A DNA stretch of 10,951 nt from Candidatus Thorarchaeota archaeon MP11T_1 (GCA_002825515.1 PJET01000156.1:1-10951); one strand, 5' to 3'; counted from the first letter of the stretch, positions 1 to 7,004 are shown. Translations and numbers: made by a program. Notes: generated from the sequence alone by a model not told the origin.

Positions 1-38
1 GCAAGTTAGCTAGAATCCATCTGTGGGGTCTTAGGATA

Positions 39-1157
39 ATGAAGCTTTCAAAAGAGAACGCATTTGATATGCTTACTGGAGTAGGAATACTTGGAACTGG
101 CGGTGGCGGAGATCCTGTTTCCTTTGGGAAACCAATGGTAGAATGGGACTATAACAAAGGAAGAGTCTATGAAATAACCCCTCCTGACGACATCAAGGAT
201 GACGCCTTTATTGTTTGTGGAGGCTATATGGGCTCAGTTCAAGTATTCAAATCGGTGGGTGATATGCTAGAAGCATGGGAAAGCAGGTATGAGCTCTACG
301 AAGCTATGAAGATATCCGAGAGGATTATGGAAAAAAAGGTGGACCATCTTGTTCCCTTCGAGCTTGGTGGTACCAACACAACTGTGATGCTTTCCTTAGC
401 TGCTAGAGCTGGAATTACGAGCGTTGATGGCGATGGTCTTGGAAGATCAGCACCTGAGACTCAGATGATTACTTTTGTGGGCTATGGGATTGAGCTATGT
501 CCCATGCCAGTTGTTTCTAAGAATGGAAGCATAATCATCGTTGACAAGACAACTTCACCCGCACTTGCAGACGAGATTGGTAGATTTGCTGTAGTCAATG
601 ACGGTGGTGCTGGAGCAAACAACCATTACTATCAAACTGGAGAACAACTCAAGAAATCGGTTATTCCAAATAGTATCTCTAAGTCAATTGAACTTGGAGC
701 TGCTGTCCGTGATGCTAATGAGAACAAGAAGGATCCAATTGATGCTTTTCTTGATATCATGAATGGTCAAGAGCTAACTAAGGGTAAAATTGAGGAAGTC
801 CATGGTGAGGATCGTGCAGGACATTGGCATGTTCTGGTTCGTATTAAACCAGAGAATCTCAAAGGCCGCTTGGAGATTGTGGTAAAGAATGAGTACATGA
901 TGGCGACATGCGATGGTGACCCGGTGGTAATGTTCCCAGATTTAATTTGCCTACATGATCCAGACACAGGACATGGTATAATGAGTGCTGCTCTCAAGGA
1001 AGGAATGGATGTGGTAGTCACTGCTGTTCCAGCACATGAACGACTGCGATATGCTGGAAGTACTGAAATTGGGAAGAAAGCATTCTCTCCGGAGAGATAT
1101 GGTCATCCTGAGCTCGAATACAAGCCAATGGAAGAGATAATAGGAAGGCTCCACTAG
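39..1157 (+). CDS. DUF917 family protein (S-methyl thiohydantoin desulfurase-like)
   Basis: A 372-residue protein of the DUF917 family, which Pfam describes as S-methyl-thiohydantoin desulfurase-like; members often sit beside hydantoinase/oxoprolinase or racemase genes. Visible hallmarks are the N-terminal glycine-rich GTGGGGDP (residues 19-26) and the acidic motif DGDGLGRSAPE (residues 130-140). The length is normal for the family. The protein appears soluble and cytoplasmic, with no signal peptide or membrane segments. The reading frame is open back to the window edge, but the ATG at 39 places the glycine-rich motif where the family usually has it, so I keep it as the start. It is followed 55 bases later by a hydantoin/Asp/Glu racemase family gene on the same strand, which supports a role in metabolism of hydantoin-like or related cyclic amides. 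The exact reaction and substrate cannot be told from sequence. Confidence 0.85.
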   Translation: MKLSKENAFDMLTGVGILGTGGGGDPVSFGKPMVEWDYNKGRVYEITPPDDIKDDAFIVCGGYMGSVQVFKSVGDMLEAWESRYELYEAMKISERIMEKKVDHLVPFELGGTNTTVMLSLAARAGITSVDGDGLGRSAPETQMITFVGYGIELCPMPVVSKNGSIIIVDKTTSPALADEIGRFAVVNDGGAGANNHYYQTGEQLKKSVIPNSISKSIELGAAVRDANENKKDPIDAFLDIMNGQELTKGKIEEVHGEDRAGHWHVLVRIKPENLKGRLEIVVKNEYMMATCDGDPVVMFPDLICLHDPDTGHGIMSAALKEGMDVVVTAVPAHERLRYAGSTEIGKKAFSPERYGHPELEYKPMEEIIGRLH

Positions 1158-1166
1158 TTTCAAGAG

Positions 1167-1182
1167 CAAGCTATCAAGCTAT
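1167..1182. repeat. Exact tandem duplication of an 8-base unit
   Basis: CAAGCTAT occurs twice in direct succession in the short gap between the DUF917 gene and the racemase gene. It may be a chance slippage product. No function is implied. Confidence 0.5.
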
Positions 1183-1198
1183 TCTACGGATTTGCATT

Positions 1199-1202
1199 GG
1201 AG
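1199..1202 (+). promoter_or_regulatory. Ribosome binding site deciding the racemase start
   Basis: GGAG lies 10 bases before the ATG at 1213. It overlaps the reading frame of the alternative upstream TTG at 1192, which has no comparable site before it. This favours the ATG at 1213. Confidence 0.5.
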
Positions 1203-1212
1203 TCTGTATCAA

Positions 1213-1980
1213 ATGACTAAACTAGCGCTCATTGGCGCAACAGGTATTGACTGGTGGAAAGATCCCAAGAAAAAATCCTTTATTGATCTTCACACTCCCT
1301 CCGGTAGCGAAATTGGAAATTTTACTCCTCGACATGGCACCTATAGTGTTGAGTCACTCACAGATGAAGCATACAATGCTCCCTTTATTCTTGAGCAGGT
1401 GGTACTCGCTAACAAAGAAGGTTATGATGTGATAGTCATTGATTGTGCATGTGATCCGGTCCTCGAGGCTGCACGCGAGATATCTAAGATTCCTGTTGTT
1501 GGTCCGCGAAATACTGCTCTCCATCTCGCTCTCACATTGGGAACACGTTTTGGAGTTGTTACAGTCCAAGGTGCATCATTGAAAAGGTGCATTGAACATG
1601 GTATTAGAAAAGAGAGCCTTGAGGCATTTTGTGCTGGAGTCAGCTATCTGAAGATGCCCGTTCTTGATATTGCGAAGAAACCAAAAGAAGCACAGAAAGA
1701 GATTCTTCATGAAAGTCGACAATTGATAAACAATCAAGGTGCTGATGTCATAGTTCTTGGTTGCACAGCACTATCCCATGAAGTTGATCTAAAGCCTATC
1801 ATGGAGGAGTTGAAAATACCAATAATCGATCCATGGATTGTTGCAATTAAATCTGCATTCATGCTTGTTGAGTCTGGTTTGTCTCATAGCAAGATAGCAT
1901 ATCCTTTCCCACCAAAGAAAAAGATAAACGAGGCTCCATGTCTAAAAGGAGCCTTTGATGATATCCTGAAAGAGAAGTAG
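1213..1980 (+). CDS. Asp/Glu/hydantoin racemase family protein
   Basis: A 255-residue cytoplasmic protein of the aspartate/glutamate/hydantoin racemase superfamily, whose cofactor-independent members use two cysteines for proton abstraction and donation at a chiral carbon. Both cysteine sites are visible. One is the DCACDP segment, with Cys78 aligned to the cysteine of the hydantoin-racemase CFGDP motif and a second Cys at 80. The other is the GCTAL motif with Cys184. The N-terminal MTKLALIGATG matches the first beta strand of the fold, so I start at the ATG at 1213 rather than the in-frame TTG at 1192, which would add seven unconvincing residues. The pairing with the upstream DUF917 gene suggests a shared operon for hydantoin or related amide turnover. 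Other family members are maleate isomerases and arylmalonate decarboxylases, so racemase activity is an inference. Its stop lies one base from the stop of the convergent MFS gene. Confidence 0.85.
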   Translation: MTKLALIGATGIDWWKDPKKKSFIDLHTPSGSEIGNFTPRHGTYSVESLTDEAYNAPFILEQVVLANKEGYDVIVIDCACDPVLEAAREISKIPVVGPRNTALHLALTLGTRFGVVTVQGASLKRCIEHGIRKESLEAFCAGVSYLKMPVLDIAKKPKEAQKEILHESRQLINNQGADVIVLGCTALSHEVDLKPIMEELKIPIIDPWIVAIKSAFMLVESGLSHSKIAYPFPPKKKINEAPCLKGAFDDILKEK

Positions 1981-1981
1981 C

Positions 1982-3235
1982 TTAGTTTCTGTTACTTTCC
2001 CTTTTCAGAAGGAATACTATCATCGCAAGAACCACTATTGATAGTAATGTATACATCAAGTATGGGAGTGCTAACCCAATTTCCATAATCCATCCCCCCA
2101 TGATAGGTCCTAGAAATAGTCCAACGCCTCCCATACTCTCTACCAGCCCTGCATGAGTTCCTTTCTCAATCTTTGTTGCTGATACGACTAGATAGAGTGC
2201 ACCAAGATAGTTTAGACCAACGGCAATTCCAGATACTACCATGGCTACAGCAAATACCCAGATGTCAATGAAAAGGAATAACATTAAACCTGACAGAGCA
2301 GAAAGCAATGCTCCTAAAACAATTGCTTTTTTCATGAATTCTCCTGATAGTCTTGCAATAACGATGAAAGTCAAGGTTCGAGCCAGATTCCAAATTAAAA
2401 GGAGGTTCCCAAAGTCCTCAATTACGAATGGATATCCCAGATCTCCGAGTATCTCAATATACGATGGAAACAACCCCAAAACTACTGTCGATACAACACC
2501 CCACAACATCACTGAAAGATATGATGCGATGAATAATGGTGAAGTTTTACTTCTACTCTGATTATCTTCGCCTGTTTGAGATAATCTATTACTCTCGATT
2601 TCTGTGTTTGATTTTACTTTTCTTTTGTAACTTTTGAGAAATCCAGCAACAATCATCAATGCAAGAATTTCAACTCCAAGAACAACAAAAATCCCAGATG
2701 TGTCACCATAGACACCTGATAGGTATGCTATTACCATTGGAGGTAAAATCATGGACGCACTCCACGATGTTGAGAAATTACCTAATGTTGCTACTTCAGA
2801 TTCTGTTTCGAGCTCACTCACCATTCCTTCTATGGTCGGTGAAACAAATCCAAACACAAACCCCTCAATAGCCCTAATTGCAATTAGCTGCCAAGGACTG
2901 ACAAACGGTAGAAGGTATAGTAGAATTACAATGATATACCCACCTGTAGAGAGAAGGAGCGTCTTCTTTCTACCTATGTTATCCGATAAACGGCCACCTA
3001 TTGCTGGTGAGAACATATAGACGAGACCAAAAATACCAAATGCTAATCCCGACTCAAGTGGAGTCCCACCCATTCTTGTCGAATACCATGATGCGAAGAT
3101 CTCAGTCGTTCCTAGTGTAAAGACTGTAAGAAAAGTTGTTACATATCCTACAATTCTGTTTCTTTTTCTGATATCAGATGTTAAGTCCGGTGTTCCATCT
3201 ACGTCTAGATAGAAAGACTCTGCTGGTTCGTGCAT
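1982..3235 (-). CDS. Major facilitator superfamily transporter
   Basis: A 417-residue polytopic membrane protein with the usual MFS length and about 12 hydrophobic segments. The signature motif A is clear between TM2 and TM3 (GGRLSDNIGRKK, residues 80-91). A polar, Ser/Asn/Lys-rich central loop at about residues 203-232 separates the two six-helix halves. The first 25 or so residues are polar and probably cytoplasmic. A degenerate second motif A (ARLSGEFMKK) follows TM8. It is the last gene of the minus-strand operon, starting 14 bases after the stop of the F420-type oxidoreductase, with a GAAGG-like site about 11 bases before the ATG. Operon position suggests it imports the substrate or exports the product of the redox enzymes; the transported compound is unknown. 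Many such proteins are drug-efflux pumps, which remains an alternative. The stop lies one base from the convergent racemase stop. Confidence 0.9.
   Translation of the reverse strand: MHEPAESFYLDVDGTPDLTSDIRKRNRIVGYVTTFLTVFTLGTTEIFASWYSTRMGGTPLESGLAFGIFGLVYMFSPAIGGRLSDNIGRKKTLLLSTGGYIIVILLYLLPFVSPWQLIAIRAIEGFVFGFVSPTIEGMVSELETESEVATLGNFSTSWSASMILPPMVIAYLSGVYGDTSGIFVVLGVEILALMIVAGFLKSYKRKVKSNTEIESNRLSQTGEDNQSRSKTSPLFIASYLSVMLWGVVSTVVLGLFPSYIEILGDLGYPFVIEDFGNLLLIWNLARTLTFIVIARLSGEFMKKAIVLGALLSALSGLMLFLFIDIWVFAVAMVVSGIAVGLNYLGALYLVVSATKIEKGTHAGLVESMGGVGLFLGPIMGGWIMEIGLALPYLMYTLLSIVVLAMIVFLLKRESNRN
1986..2005 (+). terminator. Possible T-rich terminator of the racemase transcript
   Basis: A pyrimidine-rich stretch with T runs (TTT, TT, TTT, TTTT) follows the racemase stop codon directly. 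Archaeal RNA polymerase often terminates at oligo-T tracts without a hairpin. The stretch lies inside the 3' end of the opposite-strand MFS gene, so termination here would leave a short antisense overlap. Weak evidence. Confidence 0.25.
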
Positions 3236-3249
3236 CTACTCATTTCCTT

Positions 3250-4263
3250 CTATTTCAGTTGGTGTGTAAACTCGGTTCCCAATATTTTTGCATTGTTTAC
3301 AGGTTCAGTTCCAGGTACTGGGAACGCTACAATGGTGTTGGCACCTGCGTAGATCATTTGTCGAAGTCTCTTAATGCAAGAGTCTTTGTCACCTACCAGA
3401 CAGAGTTCTTTCAACATACTGTCTGTGATAAGTTCTGACAACAAATCATCATCACCTTTCTCTGCTGCTTCCCTCATTGCTAGTGTGTCATTTGGTTTCA
3501 CTCCTGCATGCGACATAAGTGGACCTCCTTCTTGGGAATGAGGAAGATAGAGTTTTGAGAAATCGCGAGCAATGTTAAGTGCAACATCAAGATCGTCATC
3601 GATTACCATTGGCATGTATGCGACCATCTCATAATCATCTAAAGACTTCCCAACCTTTTTGGCTCCTATAGCCACTTGGTCCCATGCGAATTTGACATAT
3701 GCCGGAGTGCAAAAGATTGAAAGTATTACACCATCTCCTATTTCCCCTGAAAGCTGAAGACCTTGAGGTCCTTCAAAAGCCAAATAGATTGGTGCACTTT
3801 TTCGAACTGGCTTGAATACTAGTTTGATGTTCTTCGCTGAGAAAAATTGGTCTTCGTGATTAATATTGTCACCAGTCATAATTTTCCGTACTAGATTTAC
3901 ACACGCACGCGTTCTTGAAAGTGGTTTTTTATCGTAAATCCCCATCTGGTCCATCCAGAAAGGTACACCTGACCCTAATCCAAAAACTGTTCTCTTGTTT
4001 GACATCTCATCAAGAGTTGCAAACTCCATTGCGATTAATGCTGGATGTCGTGAGTATGGGTTTACTACTCCTAATCCTATTCTGATTTTCTCAGTAACCA
4101 TGGCGGCAGCTGCCATGTATGGAATACCACCACGGAAGAAATAATCCTCTGCAAACCAAGCTGAACCTAGTCCTGATGATTCAGCGACCCTTGCCAATTC
4201 AACTGCATCACTGACAGGAAATACTCCAGTCATCGCAACACCTAGTTCTCTGAAACCTTTCAC
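3250..4263 (-). CDS. LLM-class F420-dependent oxidoreductase (methylene-H4MPT reductase-like)
   Basis: A 337-residue protein of the bacterial-luciferase-like (LLM) fold, in the branch that includes F420-dependent 5,10-methylenetetrahydromethanopterin reductase. Family hallmarks are NPYSRHP (about residues 68-74), a following TLDEMSNKR, the phosphate-binding GLGSG (about 95-99), and GPQGLQLSGEIGDG (about 165-178). It is predicted to be a cytoplasmic hydride-transfer enzyme using F420 or a flavin. The start needs care. The first in-frame GTG (4272) lies one base from the only Shine-Dalgarno-like sequence, while the GTG at 4263 lies 10 bases away, so I use 4263. It is third in an operon after the polyferredoxin and AOR and is separated from AOR by a hairpin. 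That context argues against a simple Mer orthologue, since no other H4MPT-pathway gene is present. FMN-dependent monooxygenases share the fold, so cofactor choice is inferred. Confidence 0.85.
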   Translation of the reverse strand: MKGFRELGVAMTGVFPVSDAVELARVAESSGLGSAWFAEDYFFRGGIPYMAAAAMVTEKIRIGLGVVNPYSRHPALIAMEFATLDEMSNKRTVFGLGSGVPFWMDQMGIYDKKPLSRTRACVNLVRKIMTGDNINHEDQFFSAKNIKLVFKPVRKSAPIYLAFEGPQGLQLSGEIGDGVILSIFCTPAYVKFAWDQVAIGAKKVGKSLDDYEMVAYMPMVIDDDLDVALNIARDFSKLYLPHSQEGGPLMSHAGVKPNDTLAMREAAEKGDDDLLSELITDSMLKELCLVGDKDSCIKRLRQMIYAGANTIVAFPVPGTEPVNNAKILGTEFTHQLK

Positions 4264-4273
4264 AACTTTCACT

Positions 4274-4280
4274 TCCTTTC
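4274..4280 (-). promoter_or_regulatory. Shine-Dalgarno site deciding the LLM gene start
   Basis: Read on the minus strand this is GAAAGGA. It is 10 bases from the GTG at 4263 but only one base from the upstream GTG at 4272, so it supports the shorter protein. Confidence 0.5.
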
Positions 4281-4294
4281 AAAATAAATGGGGA

Positions 4295-4312
4295 GAGGGG
4301 TTAAAACCCCTC
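4295..4312 (-). terminator. GC-rich hairpin between AOR and LLM genes
   Basis: An inverted repeat, GAGGGGTT / AACCCCTC with a two-base centre, begins two bases after the AOR stop codon. On the minus-strand transcript it is followed by a short C run and then a T-rich stretch (ATTTATTTTG) before the ribosome binding site of the next gene. It could be a partial terminator that lowers expression of the LLM and MFS genes, or a 3'-end stabilising or processing element for the ferredoxin-AOR mRNA. The stem is seen in the sequence; its function is inferred. Confidence 0.55.
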
Positions 4313-4314
4313 AG

Positions 4315-6234
4315 TTAGGGAAGTTTCCCAAGTTCTTCTAAATAGTCCGCCACAAACTTCAGGTCAAGCATCTCGAGAGTTTCGCGAGTTGGCCAGCTTG
4401 TCTTCTTATCCCATCCATGAAGCTCATAGTAACGATCAAGCATTCCATCCATTTCCTCTTGCGAGTTCTTTTCACCCTTCAGCGGTCCGGATGCTGCACC
4501 TTCATTCATAAGCCGCCATGGAAGATTATCATGTTCTCGTGTAGCACCTCTGGTGACATTGAATGCCTTCTCGATTGTGCAAACACGTCGACCTGTCAGC
4601 ATCATTTCTTCTTCTGTCATCTCGATTCCTGTAGCGGCTGCATAGAGTCGTGCCATGTTATCTGGATTTACGCCGAACGCAGCTGTGGATGTGAAGACAC
4701 AGAAGCCTAATGCTTCGGTTATTTCGTAGCAATCTTCATGCCATCTAACAATCTCTGCTCGATATTCTGTAAAGTGGGGTGATGCCCACTTCTTATCTCC
4801 AGTGACCTTTTCAATGACATCTATCGCTTCAGGACTTGCACCAAATTCCGCAAAGGTTTCAGTCATGAGATGGTCATTGCCTCTTGGATTCACTGCGAAA
4901 GCAAGGGCATACGCCTTGGCTGATCTGGTTTCCACATTGGACTGTTCAAGTCCTTTTGCATTCATGATTGCCCATTTGTAAGAATCTTTACCCACCTTCT
5001 TTGTGGCGATTTTCAGGCCATCACCAAGAAGATTACCTAGGTTTCCATCTCGAAGAGCCATTTTTTCTACAGTCTTCTTAACTTCATCAAGCTTGCCCCA
5101 ATCGAGTTCAAGTCCATCTGTATCCTCCTTTGTGAGCACTCCTCTAAGGTAGCTCTCAATTGCCCACTGAGTAACAGTTCCTGCTGTAATCGTGTCAAGT
5201 CCAAGTCGATTACATATCTCATTGAGAATCAGAACTCCTTCTGTATCAATAATTCCAGGGCCATTACCTAATGCTCCAAAAGTTTCATACTCTGGTCCTC
5301 CACTAGCAATACCTGCGTTGGGTCCTTTCTCTATGGTTGAATAGCGATGGCAGCCAATTGTGCAACCAAAGCAAGCCACACGCCGCTTTAGGTAACCTTT
5401 TTCGTTGAGTGCCTGACCTGAGATTGGGTGGACATTCTCAGTATAGCCAGTTTGCCAATTCTTGCCCGGGAAGGCATGAAGCTCATTCACTGCTGCGATG
5501 GAACCAGAAGTACCAAAATCATGTAATGATCGGGCACCACTATCTTTCTTGAGTAGTTCTCGCATCTCCTTTGCAATCTCAGCAAATTTCTTTGGGTCTT
5601 TCACACGGACGGGCTTTGTTCCCTTTACTGAGATAGCCTTGAGCTTCTTTTTGCCCATTACAGCTGCTCCTCCACCTCTACCAGCAGCATGGTATAATGA
5701 ACATTGAATCGATGCTGCTCGCACAAGTTTCTCACCTGCAGGTCCGATGTACAAACCTCTCGAATCCTCGCCATGCCATTTTTTCAAGAGCGCATCAGTT
5801 TCAATGATATCCTTGCCCCAAAGCTTCTTTGCATCTCTTACTTCAACATGGTCATCTTCTATCAGAATATATACTGGGTCTTTGGCAACTCCATGCACAA
5901 CAAGATGATCATATCCCGCAAATTTAAGTTCTGAACCCCAATGGCCACCAGTATTACTCTTCAGGTAGAGACCTGTTGTACAACCTACTGTTGTAACAGA
6001 TGTACGCCCTGATGCTGGAGCAGTTGTTCCTGTCACAGCACCCGGTGCAAAGATTATGATATTTCTTGGATCATCCCATGTGATTGAGGGGTCCTTACAG
6101 TAGTCCCAAAGCAACTTCGCATTAATTCCCCTTGAACCAACATAGAGTCTGCGCCACTCTTCAGGAATATCCTCCACCCAATGTTTACCACTTCCAATAT
6201 CAACATGCAATATCTTACCTTGATGTCCGTACAT
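4315..6234 (-). CDS. Tungsten-dependent aldehyde:ferredoxin oxidoreductase family protein
   Basis: A 639-residue, full-length cytoplasmic member of the AOR family, whose enzymes typically oxidise aldehydes to carboxylic acids at a tungsten bis-pyranopterin site and pass electrons to ferredoxin. The N-terminal domain (about 1-210) carries the family segments GGHWGSELKFAGYDH (about 96-110) and AAGRGGGAAVMG (about 183-194). The 4Fe-4S ligands are Cys288, Cys291 and Cys295 (CFGCTIGC) plus Cys512 in LGFC. GPEYET (313-318), GLDT (345-348) and NPRGNDH (449-455) match pterin and active-site regions of the family. The start codon abuts the stop of the polyferredoxin gene, with a strong AAGGAGG inside that gene's end, so the two are probably translated together and form a complex, as in AorAB or WOR5-type pairs. 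Class II benzoyl-CoA reductase subunit BamB is a relative with a ferredoxin partner, so aldehyde oxidation is likely but not proven. Confidence 0.93.
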   Translation of the reverse strand: MYGHQGKILHVDIGSGKHWVEDIPEEWRRLYVGSRGINAKLLWDYCKDPSITWDDPRNIIIFAPGAVTGTTAPASGRTSVTTVGCTTGLYLKSNTGGHWGSELKFAGYDHLVVHGVAKDPVYILIEDDHVEVRDAKKLWGKDIIETDALLKKWHGEDSRGLYIGPAGEKLVRAASIQCSLYHAAGRGGGAAVMGKKKLKAISVKGTKPVRVKDPKKFAEIAKEMRELLKKDSGARSLHDFGTSGSIAAVNELHAFPGKNWQTGYTENVHPISGQALNEKGYLKRRVACFGCTIGCHRYSTIEKGPNAGIASGGPEYETFGALGNGPGIIDTEGVLILNEICNRLGLDTITAGTVTQWAIESYLRGVLTKEDTDGLELDWGKLDEVKKTVEKMALRDGNLGNLLGDGLKIATKKVGKDSYKWAIMNAKGLEQSNVETRSAKAYALAFAVNPRGNDHLMTETFAEFGASPEAIDVIEKVTGDKKWASPHFTEYRAEIVRWHEDCYEITEALGFCVFTSTAAFGVNPDNMARLYAAATGIEMTEEEMMLTGRRVCTIEKAFNVTRGATREHDNLPWRLMNEGAASGPLKGEKNSQEEMDGMLDRYYELHGWDKKTSWPTRETLEMLDLKFVADYLEELGKLP

Positions 6235-6726
6235 TTATGCAGCCTCCTTCTTGAGCTCTTTATACATCGTCATTCTAGCTGAGCGAAGCTTTTTCTTTGT
6301 CTTTTCCATATCATCAGATTTCTTTACCCATTGAAGTGCCTCTGGAACACAGTGCTTAACACAGTAGGGATTACCTCCACATAAATCACAGAACATTGGT
6401 TGTTTTGTTTCAGAGTGGAGACGAATTGCATGATATATGCAAGCGTCGACACACGCACCTTGAGATGTACAGAGTTTCTCATCAACTGTGATTATTCCAG
6501 TTTTATCATCTCTTGACAAAGCTCCGTTAGGACATGACGCTATGCATGGATGCGACTCGCATTGTTCACACAAAAGTTGCAGTCCTAGTGCTATGTCCTC
6601 TTTCTTCAGAATCTTGATTCTTCCTCTAGCTGGATCAAATAGATCTTCCTTAGTAAGAGAACATGCAAGTGAACACTGCTTGCAACCCGTGCATTTGTCC
6701 ATATTGACAAGTAGCAGTTTCTCCAT
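6235..6726 (-). CDS. Polyferredoxin, electron-transfer partner of AOR
   Basis: A 163-residue HycB/AorA-like iron-sulfur protein with four cysteine motifs: C12-C15-C18-C22, C53-C56-C61-C65, C86-(Q89)-C92-C96 and C113-C116-C122-C126. Four 4Fe-4S clusters would need 16 cysteines; there are 15, because the second position of motif III is Gln89. The CDLC of motif IV is typical of this family. The C-terminal 30 residues are Lys-rich and probably helical. No signal peptide or membrane segment is present, so it should act in the cytoplasm. It is the first gene of the operon and its stop codon directly abuts the ATG of AOR, which points to a dedicated subunit that carries electrons from the tungsten enzyme to ferredoxin or another acceptor. 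The relation to BamC-type ferredoxins is an alternative. The ATG at 6726 follows a weak GGA-CGGAAG region. Confidence 0.9.
   Translation of the reverse strand: MEKLLLVNMDKCTGCKQCSLACSLTKEDLFDPARGRIKILKKEDIALGLQLLCEQCESHPCIASCPNGALSRDDKTGIITVDEKLCTSQGACVDACIYHAIRLHSETKQPMFCDLCGGNPYCVKHCVPEALQWVKKSDDMEKTKKKLRSARMTMYKELKKEAA
6243..6249 (-). promoter_or_regulatory. Strong Shine-Dalgarno site for AOR inside the ferredoxin gene
   Basis: AAGGAGG on the minus strand encodes the Lys-Glu near the ferredoxin C-terminus and sits 8 bases before the AOR ATG. It supports translational coupling of the two subunits and fixes the AOR start. Confidence 0.7.
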
Positions 6727-6778
6727 TATGCTTCCGTCCGTTGTTTTGTTAAAGTGAAGTTACTTTTAGTGAACCTAC

Positions 6779-6786
6779 ATTAAAAT
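6779..6786 (-). promoter_or_regulatory. Candidate TATA box of the AOR operon
   Basis: ATTTTAAT on the minus strand is centred about 57 bases before the ferredoxin ATG. With usual archaeal spacing it would give a transcript start near 6756 and a leader of about 30 bases. The preceding bases are not a canonical BRE, and a second similar box lies about 57 bases further upstream. Confidence 0.35.
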
Positions 6787-6833
6787 CCTATCGTTGTCGT
6801 TCTGCTTCATCATTCATATCGGCTTGTCCAGAA

Positions 6834-6854
6834 CCTATTAAAACAGCCAATAGG
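6834..6854. promoter_or_regulatory. Operator-like inverted repeat CCTATT-N9-AATAGG
   Basis: Two perfect six-base arms are separated by nine bases and overlap a TATA-like TTTTAAT on the minus strand. The arrangement is typical of a dimeric repressor site, but no cognate regulator is present, so this is a suggestion only. Confidence 0.3.
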
Positions 6855-6860
6855 CGAATT

Positions 6861-6893
6861 ATATTCTAATATAGCAGTTGGAATATTCTATAG
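6861..6893. repeat. Imperfect direct repeat with palindromic cores
   Basis: ATATTCTAATATAG (6861-6874) and ATATTCTATAG (6883-6893) are near copies 22 bases apart, about two helical turns. The second overlaps the palindrome GAATATTC (6881-6888). It may be a paired regulator site, or simply low-complexity AT-rich DNA. Confidence 0.3.
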
Positions 6894-6974
6894 AAGCGGT
6901 AAAAGTCCAAGCATTTAAAATCAATCAAAGTAAATTAAATTCATTATACTGGTTCAGTGACCGGAAGCAATAGG

Positions 6975-6980
6975 TTTTAA
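6975..6980 (+). promoter_or_regulatory. Candidate TATA box of the DUF2085 gene
   Basis: TTTTAA is centred about 27 bases before the GTG at 7005. That distance would put the transcript start at or next to the start codon, giving a leaderless mRNA, which agrees with the lack of a convincing Shine-Dalgarno sequence. Confidence 0.35.
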
Positions 6981-7004
6981 GACTCCAAAAGTCGGACCTA
7001 GAGT

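Larger units (their letters stand above)
6727..7004. promoter_or_regulatory. Divergent AT-rich intergenic control region
   Basis: No credible gene lies here. The region separates the AOR operon (minus) from the DUF2085 gene (plus) and must hold both promoters. It contains four TTTTAA-like or TTTAAA-like boxes, a repeated TTTTAAT...AGGTTC element on the minus strand, a CCTATT/AATAGG inverted repeat, and a pair of similar ATATTCTA...ATAG sequences, one beside a GAATATTC palindrome. That density suggests regulated transcription, probably of the AOR operon. The regulator is not in the window. Confidence 0.55.

Noticed and set aside
767..1169. Two minus-strand open frames of 84 and 72 codons inside the DUF917 gene
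   Set aside because: They lie antisense to a clear family gene, resemble no family and are of the length expected by chance.
2241..3020. Plus-strand open frames of 70-106 codons over the MFS gene
   Set aside because: Antisense shadows of a transporter with a clear motif A. The translations are low-complexity and lack domain features.
3250..4263. Naming the LLM enzyme as Mer (methylene-H4MPT reductase)
   Set aside because: It has the family motifs, but no other C1-pathway gene is nearby and the operon context is an AOR. Only the family level is supported.
4417..5934. Plus-strand open frames within the AOR gene
   Set aside because: They oppose a full-length AOR with all cluster ligands. The His/Cys-rich look of one of them is a mirror of the AOR codons.
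6488..6757. Plus-strand 89-codon frame across the polyferredoxin gene
   Set aside because: Antisense to four cysteine motifs and without family resemblance.
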